A model generated the notes under the pieces. The model saw only the letters and a program-made list of their open reading frames with translations, made no database searches and was not told the origin of the DNA. A DNA stretch of 11,418 bases from Planctomycetota bacterium (GTDB taxonomy: Bacteria; Planctomycetota; UBA1135), in the NCBI GenBank assembly GCA_002746235.1, contig NVWJ01000006.1:81293-92710 (forward strand). Direction: 5' to 3'. Positions 7,711 through 11,418 of the stretch are shown one piece after another (positions within the stretch are counted from its first letter, which is position 1; each line of letters starts with the position of its first letter). The position numbers and the translations under genes were made by a program.

Positions 7711-8214
7711 TCAGGAGTTCAGCTTCTCCTGCAGCGCCGCATCTTTGGCCAACACTTTGTCATGTTGGGTCACACGGAAGGCTTCCATTTTGTCCGCCAT
7801 GCCTGGATCGGCCAATGCAAGAATGCGTAAGGCTGAAAGCGCTGCGTTCATCGGGCCGCCACCACCAACGGCAACCGCAGTCACCGGAACACCGCCAGGC
7901 ATTTGCACAGTAGCGAGCAGGGCATCTAATCCACCGAGGGGTGGGTTGTCCATCGGAATGCCAATCACTGGCAAGGTCGTATGCGCCGCAATGACGCCAG
8001 CAAGGTGAGCCGCGCCACCAGCGGCACAAAGGATCACCTGAAGACCAGCCTTCTTGGCACCAATCGCAAAGGCAGCGGCTTCGTCCGGCGTGCGGTGCGC
8101 GCTCAAAACACGTACGACGGGCTCTTCGCCGAAATCGCGTAAAGTTTTGACGACGGTTTCAAGGCGGGGGTAATCCGAATCGGATCCCATCAAGAGGGCA
8201 ACGCGAGCATTCAT
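7711..8214 (-). CDS. purE: 5-(carboxyamino)imidazole ribonucleotide mutase, class I PurE
   Basis: Converts N5-CAIR to CAIR in de novo purine synthesis, normally after the ATP-dependent PurK step. The 167-residue protein carries the PurE signatures: MGSDSD (9-14) for phosphate binding, SAHRTP (38-43) with His40, [11 protein letters not shown] (64-74), [25 protein letters not shown] (94-111) and [12 protein letters not shown] (122-133). The LDALL-x-x-VQMP-x-GVPV form marks class I (mutase) rather than the class II carboxylase of animals. No purK is in the window, so the partner must lie elsewhere. The ATG overlaps the ruvA TGA as ATGA, and the last codons overlap the probable CTG start of mtnA, so both flanking genes are likely translationally coupled. 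No independent promoter is apparent. Confidence 0.96.
   Translation of the reverse strand: MNARVALLMGSDSDYPRLETVVKTLRDFGEEPVVRVLSAHRTPDEAAAFAIGAKKAGLQVILCAAGGAAHLAGVIAAHTTLPVIGIPMDNPPLGGLDALLATVQMPGGVPVTAVAVGGGGPMNAALSALRILALADPGMADKMEAFRVTQHDKVLAKDAALQEKLNS
7726..7730 (-). promoter_or_regulatory. Ribosome binding site for mtnA, inside the end of purE
   Basis: On the minus strand this is AGGAG within GCAGGAGAAGC, one of the few clear Shine-Dalgarno sequences in the window. It lies 11 bases before the CTG at 7714, an acceptable if long spacing, but about 50 bases before the GTG at 7675. It therefore supports the upstream non-AUG start of mtnA. Confidence 0.4.
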
Positions 8215-8813
8215 GCTTTTGGAGTTAAGGCGTGTTTAAGAAGTTCTTGGAAGTCGGCATCTTCGCCGAGCGTGTCGATGGCGGATTTTGCGCCATCGCG
8301 GGCGGCACTTGGAGGCGTGCCGAGTTCTAGTAAGACGCGTTCTAGGTCGTTTGCAACCGAGGAGGCGTTTGGTGATTTAGCCGCGCCATCAAACAAGGGC
8401 GTGGATGGCATCAGGTCACCAAGGTGGTCGCGCAATTCCACAATCAAACGTTCCGCGGTTTTTTTGCCGACGCCTTTCATAGCGGTCAATCGTTTTAGAT
8501 CGCCATCTAAAATTGCGCGCACCATTTCATCGGGTGGAAGCGAGCTGAGTAAACCTAAAGCGGAGGTGGGGCCGATTCCATTGACCTGTAGTAGGCGGCG
8601 AAATAATGCGCGTTCGGCAGGGCTCTGAAAACCAAACAGGACTTGATTGGTTTCGTTCACAGATAGATGCACCAACATCTTGGTGTCATCGCCCAAAGTC
8701 AAACTCGCTGCACACGGTTGCGAAACCATGAGGCAATAACCGACGCCCTGTACATCGAGCACGGCCGCGCCGAGGCGGATTTCCTCGACACGGCCGTAAA
8801 GATACTCGTACAC
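8211..8813 (-). CDS. ruvA: Holliday junction DNA helicase subunit RuvA
   Basis: Tetrameric four-way-junction-binding subunit that loads RuvB for branch migration in recombinational repair. At 200 residues it has the family length. Domain I (1-62) is an OB fold with YLYGRVEEI and GVGYCLMV; domain II (about 65-135) contains the two helix-hairpin-helix motifs VNGIGPTSALGLLSSL (77-92) and MKGVGKKTAERLIVELRDHL (112-131); the linker 132-150 precedes domain III (about 150-197), which binds RuvB. The acidic pin of E. coli (Glu55-Asp56 in REDAQ) reads NETNQ here, so only one acid remains. The start is GTG; an in-frame TAA two codons upstream, which is the stop of the TPR-alphaCTD gene, fixes it. It lies 6 bp after that gene and overlaps purE by ATGA. 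Neither ruvB nor ruvC is adjacent. Confidence 0.95.
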   Translation of the reverse strand: MYEYLYGRVEEIRLGAAVLDVQGVGYCLMVSQPCAASLTLGDDTKMLVHLSVNETNQVLFGFQSPAERALFRRLLQVNGIGPTSALGLLSSLPPDEMVRAILDGDLKRLTAMKGVGKKTAERLIVELRDHLGDLMPSTPLFDGAAKSPNASSVANDLERVLLELGTPPSAARDGAKSAIDTLGEDADFQELLKHALTPKA

Positions 8814-8819
8814 CGGGGA

Positions 8820-10187
8820 TTACTCGCCGGTGTATTCTTCGCCGCGACCACTGCGTAAACGCAAGCCGAAATCAACCAGCTTGTTTTGCAGTTCGTTCAG
8901 CGAGGTGATGCCGAAGTTTGGCATGCCGAGCAGATCTTCCTCAGAGTAGAGAAGGATGTCGCCGACGCGCTGTAGGTTCAAACGCTCTACCAAAGCGCGG
9001 TGACAACGCACCGACAGATTCAGGGTAGAGATTTGTAGCTCGAGAGCTTCGCGCATTTCTTCGCTGAGAGGTCCCAACCAAGCCAGTTCGGCTTCGAGGT
9101 CCACCGAGCGGGCGGCATCGAACTCTTCTGGAATGATAAAGCTGCCGTCTTCACGACGCATGCCAAGACGCAAACCCTTCTGGGTCAACACGCGCTTTAT
9201 TTCGTTCAGCGATGTCTCGCCGAAGTTCTTGAACTCGAGCAGCTCTGGCTCCGAATGCGAAACCAAATCGCCGAGCGACTTGATATCCATGTTGCTCAGA
9301 CAGTTGCGCGCCCGCACCGACAATTCGAAGTCGGAGATTGGAGTGCGCAGAACCTTCATCAGTTGATCTTCCTTTAGCTCGAGGTTCTCATCGTAGAACA
9401 TGTCGAGGGAATCGTGCGAATCGGTGAAGAACAAGCGCGCTAAGGCGTTGTTTGGATCGCGACGTAAAACCGCACCGAAGCAACCACATGCACGTTCGAA
9501 GTCATTGCGATCTTCGTAAAGCACACCGAGGTTGACCAATACCGAAACTGGGATCGGGCGCGTAAGCAAGAAGCTTTCGTACAACCGAATCGCGGCTTCA
9601 TCGTCACCGAACAAGTCCGCGCGGTAGGCCAAGCGAAAACGTCCGGCGAAGTGTTCTGGGTCAAGCTCGATGACTTCCTCAAGCTTGGCCATAGCCGCTT
9701 CGTAGTTGCGTTCTATTTCAAGCACGCGAGCAGCAAAGTAAAGGGTGTCGGCAGCATCTAGTTTTGCCGAACCGTGCGCCTTTTCGAAGCCCTCGGTGTT
9801 GTTGGCGCCAAGCAGTGCGTGCAAAGTTGCAGCAGCAAGTGCGGTGTCGCCAGATTTCTCACAACCCGAAAAGGTGTTCACAGCTAGGTCGTACTGACCC
9901 ATCTCGTAATGACTCATGCCGGTGATGAAAACCGAAAGTTCACTATCGCCTTCTACAGCTTCGAGTGCTTTGGCGTAATCGCCAACCACCCAAGAACCGA
10001 GAGCGGCCATGGTGTTGTTGCCACCGGCACGCGCTTCGCGTACAGCAGATTCAAACTTATCGGTTGAATCCGCGTCGGCCATGAAACGCTTATGCGCTTG
10101 GACCAAATCGAACGGGGTGCTTGGAGGTGCAGCAAAAAAGGCTGCAGGATCCGCGGCAGGGGCCTGGGGAGCTTCCACTTGGCTCAT
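8820..10187 (-). CDS. TPR protein with two RNA polymerase alpha C-terminal-like domains
   Basis: Not RpoA itself: it lacks the alpha N-terminal assembly domain. With the ATG at 10187 it has 455 residues. After an Ala/Pro-rich N-terminus (5-23) come six TPR-like units, of which 48-81, 82-115, 146-179, 180-213 and 214-247 are exactly 34 residues; 116-145 is degenerate. The best unit ends IELDPEH. Residues 279-343 match alphaCTD closely: PISDFELSVRARNCLSNM, then IKSLGDLVSHSEPELLEF, then NFGETSLNEIKRVL and GLRLGM. Residues 384-446 are a second copy (ISTLNLSVRCHRALVERL, RVGDILLYSEEDLLGMPNFGITSLNELQ). Compared with E. coli alpha, the first copy keeps Arg265, Asn268, Cys269, Gly296 and Ser299 equivalents but has Thr for Lys298; the second keeps Arg, Gly and Ser but loses Asn and Cys. 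A cytoplasmic protein that touches promoter DNA, RNA polymerase or alpha-binding regulators is the likely role (inference). A TTG at 10223 adds 12 residues and has no support. First gene of the ruvA-purE-mtnA operon. I believe similar proteins occur in Planctomycetota. Confidence 0.88.
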   Translation of the reverse strand: MSQVEAPQAPAADPAAFFAAPPSTPFDLVQAHKRFMADADSTDKFESAVREARAGGNNTMAALGSWVVGDYAKALEAVEGDSELSVFITGMSHYEMGQYDLAVNTFSGCEKSGDTALAAATLHALLGANNTEGFEKAHGSAKLDAADTLYFAARVLEIERNYEAAMAKLEEVIELDPEHFAGRFRLAYRADLFGDDEAAIRLYESFLLTRPIPVSVLVNLGVLYEDRNDFERACGCFGAVLRRDPNNALARLFFTDSHDSLDMFYDENLELKEDQLMKVLRTPISDFELSVRARNCLSNMDIKSLGDLVSHSEPELLEFKNFGETSLNEIKRVLTQKGLRLGMRREDGSFIIPEEFDAARSVDLEAELAWLGPLSEEMREALELQISTLNLSVRCHRALVERLNLQRVGDILLYSEEDLLGMPNFGITSLNELQNKLVDFGLRLRSGRGEEYTGE

Positions 10188-10208
10188 TCTTAAATCTCGT
10201 TTATCCAC

Positions 10209-10222
10209 TGTCCGAAGGGACA
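10209..10222 (-). other. Small hairpin in the leader of the TPR-alphaCTD operon
   Basis: On the minus strand TGTCC-CTTC-GGACA forms a 5-bp stem with a 4-base loop. It starts about 5 bases after the predicted transcription start and ends about 20 bases before the ATG. It could stabilise or modulate the short leader; function is not shown. Confidence 0.35.
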
Positions 10223-10225
10223 ATT

Positions 10226-10250
10226 GGCCGAGTATTGTAGGTTCTCGGCC
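10226..10250. repeat. Inverted repeat around the -10 box: candidate operator
   Basis: GGCCGAG (10226-10232) and CTCGGCC (10244-10250) are perfect 7-bp inverted arms separated by 11 bp. The -10 hexamer of the minus-strand promoter sits exactly in the spacer. The arm centres are 18 bp apart, a spacing unlike the usual one-turn dimer site but still symmetric about the -10. It may be an operator for a dimeric protein, or a hairpin in a transcript entering from upstream. No repressor gene is adjacent. Confidence 0.5.
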
Positions 10251-10263
10251 CGTCTTTCGTCAA
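10234..10263 (-). promoter_or_regulatory. Sigma70-type promoter of the TPR-alphaCTD-ruvA-purE-mtnA operon
   Basis: On the minus strand TTGACG (10263-10258) and TACAAT (10239-10234) each match the consensus at five of six positions and are separated by 18 bp. The predicted start is near 10227, giving a leader of about 40 bases before the ATG at 10187. This is the best promoter in the window. It lies in the 128-bp space shared with divergent murA. Confidence 0.65.
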
Positions 10264-10315
10264 TCCATGAGGAATGCTGGAAACTGGGCACGCTAACTGG
10301 CAGAATCCACCCTGC

Positions 10316-11418
10316 ATGGACTGTTTCGAAGTGGTAGGAGGACGACGTCTGGATGGCTCAGTAGAAGCCTCCGGTTCTAAGAATGCGAGCTTGCCGTTAA
10401 TGGCCGCAAGCTTGCTTTTGGAGGGGGAGGCATGCTTCACCCCGGTCCCCGATTTGCGCGATATCGACACCATGGAGCTGTTGCTCACTGAATTGGGCAT
10501 GGAGCTTCACCGTGAAGGCGATGCTTTAAACCTAGCCACGGTCGATGCCACCCAAACCAAAGCTTCCTATGACATCGTACGCCGCATGCGCGCTTCGATT
10601 GCGGTTCTTGGACCGTTACTGGCCAAACGTGGTCGTGCCCGGGTGCCTTTGCCCGGCGGATGCGTTTTTGGATTACGCCCCGTCGATTTGCATGTCCGCG
10701 GCATGCGCGCGTTAGGCGCCACCGTGGAGCAAGAAAATGGGTGCCTGGTCGCCACCGCTCCATCTTCAGGATTGCACGGGGCATCGATGGATTTGTGCTC
10801 GCCCTTTGGATCCACCGTGCTTGGCACCATCAACGTGATGTCCGCTGCAGTCCTTGCTAAGGGGGAGAGTGTGATTCACAGCGCCGCACAAGAACCCGAG
10901 GTGGTGGAGGTCGCACGTTTTCTGCGCGCATGTGGAGCCATCATCGAAGGGGAGGGTACTCCGAGCATTCGAATTCAAGGAGTGACATCCTTAACCGCTG
11001 CACCGTGGACCTTGCCCGCCGACCGCATTGAAGCAGGGACATTGCTACTTGCTGGTGCCATCACCCGTGGCCGCGTGCGCGTGACCCGATGCCGCCCTGC
11101 TGAGTTAGTGAGTTTGGGCGCTGCGCTGGAACGCTCTGGGCTCACTCCAACTTCGGGTGATGATTGGGTGGAAGTCGATGCACGGGATCTCGAGTTGAAA
11201 AACATTTCGTTGGAAACCGGACCCTACCCTGGCTTTCCAACCGATCTACAAGCGCAATGGTTAGCTCTCGCAACGCAAATGTCTGGCGATGGTCGTATGC
11301 GCGAACGCATCTATCCGGAACGATTTATGCATGTCCCGGAACTGCAGCGTTTGGGTGCGGAACTGCAGCGTTCTGGGGATACCGTGCATATTGGTGGGGG
11401 GACCAAGCTCACCGCAGC
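10316..11418 (+). CDS. murA: UDP-N-acetylglucosamine 1-carboxyvinyltransferase MurA (3' partial)
   Basis: Transfers enolpyruvate from PEP to UDP-GlcNAc, the first committed step of peptidoglycan synthesis, in the cytoplasm. The gene runs off the right edge after 367 codons; E. coli MurA has 419, so about 50 residues are missing. My translation shows SGSKNASLPLMAA (Lys22, Asn23), YDIVRRMRASI (85-95), LPGGCVFGLRPVDLH with catalytic Cys116 and Arg121, STVLGTINVMSAAVLAKGE, EPEVVEVARFLRACGA, ADRIEAGTLLLAG (235-247), TGPYPGFPTDLQAQ (301-314) with catalytic Asp310, and ERIYPERFMHV. The Cys at 116 implies normal fosfomycin sensitivity of the target, unlike Asp-type MurA. The ATG at 10316 matches the family start (two to three residues before VVGG); no Shine-Dalgarno is visible. 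It is divergent from the TPR-alphaCTD operon across 128 bp, but I cannot identify a convincing plus-strand promoter there. Confidence 0.96.
   Translation, partial: MDCFEVVGGRRLDGSVEASGSKNASLPLMAASLLLEGEACFTPVPDLRDIDTMELLLTELGMELHREGDALNLATVDATQTKASYDIVRRMRASIAVLGPLLAKRGRARVPLPGGCVFGLRPVDLHVRGMRALGATVEQENGCLVATAPSSGLHGASMDLCSPFGSTVLGTINVMSAAVLAKGESVIHSAAQEPEVVEVARFLRACGAIIEGEGTPSIRIQGVTSLTAAPWTLPADRIEAGTLLLAGAITRGRVRVTRCRPAELVSLGAALERSGLTPTSGDDWVEVDARDLELKNISLETGPYPGFPTDLQAQWLALATQMSGDGRMRERIYPERFMHVPELQRLGAELQRSGDTVHIGGGTKLTA

Noticed and set aside
8272..8628. 118-codon plus-strand frame opposite ruvA
   Set aside because: Mirror of ruvA codons, no recognisable motif, no initiation signal.
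8820..10187. Calling this gene rpoA
   Set aside because: It has only the C-terminal DNA-binding domains, twice, and TPRs instead of the assembly domain; no ribosomal protein genes flank it as they do rpoA.
10406..10415. Palindrome GCAAGCTTGC near the start of murA
   Set aside because: Ten bases inside a conserved coding region (AASLL) with no partner site; expected by chance at this scale.
11339..11372. Direct repeat of GAACTGCAGCGTT in murA
   Set aside because: Two copies 21 bp apart encode ELQR twice within a helix that is conserved in MurA; likely coincidence or constraint on the protein.

Overview
The window reads as ordinary bacterial chromosome, densely packed with housekeeping genes and without mobile elements, tRNAs, rRNAs or CRISPR arrays. 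The best lineage guess is Planctomycetota or a relative. This rests on a TPR protein carrying two RNA polymerase alpha C-terminal-like domains, an operon pairing a sulfatase-fold lipoprotein with a DUF1573-like lipoprotein, and the near absence of Shine-Dalgarno sequences. It is an inference from gene content, not a marker-gene assignment.

Layout: (1) the 3' part of an unrecognised gene (+, open at the left edge), then tyrS (+). (2) Convergent with tyrS, a two-gene minus-strand unit encodes a DUF1573-like lipoprotein followed by a sulfatase/alkaline-phosphatase-fold lipoprotein. (3) Divergent from that unit and almost touching it is glyA (+). (4) Tail-to-tail with glyA, with overlapping stop codons, ends a tight minus-strand operon: TPR-alphaCTD-alphaCTD gene, ruvA, purE, mtnA. 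Its junctions are a 6-bp gap, an ATGA overlap and a probable CTG/TGA overlap. (5) Divergent from that operon, across 128 bp, is murA (+), cut by the right edge.

The recognised enzymes serve tyrosyl-tRNA charging, one-carbon metabolism (GlyA), methylthioadenosine salvage (MtnA), purine synthesis (PurE), Holliday-junction processing (RuvA) and peptidoglycan precursor synthesis (MurA). MurA keeps its catalytic Cys and Asp, so the organism probably makes murein.

The most interesting object is the TPR-double-alphaCTD protein. It has about six 34-residue helical repeats followed by two copies of the domain that RNA polymerase alpha uses to contact DNA and activators. It is transcribed from a clear sigma70-type promoter (TTGACG, 18 bp, TACAAT), and a perfect 7+7 bp inverted repeat brackets the -10 box. 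A regulated, possibly self-regulated, promoter-binding accessory factor is a reasonable hypothesis. Other points of note are a sulfatase-fold protein with Thr-x-Pro-x-His in place of Cys-x-Pro-x-Arg, an mtnA that seems to need a non-AUG start, and a strong hairpin inside the end of glyA.
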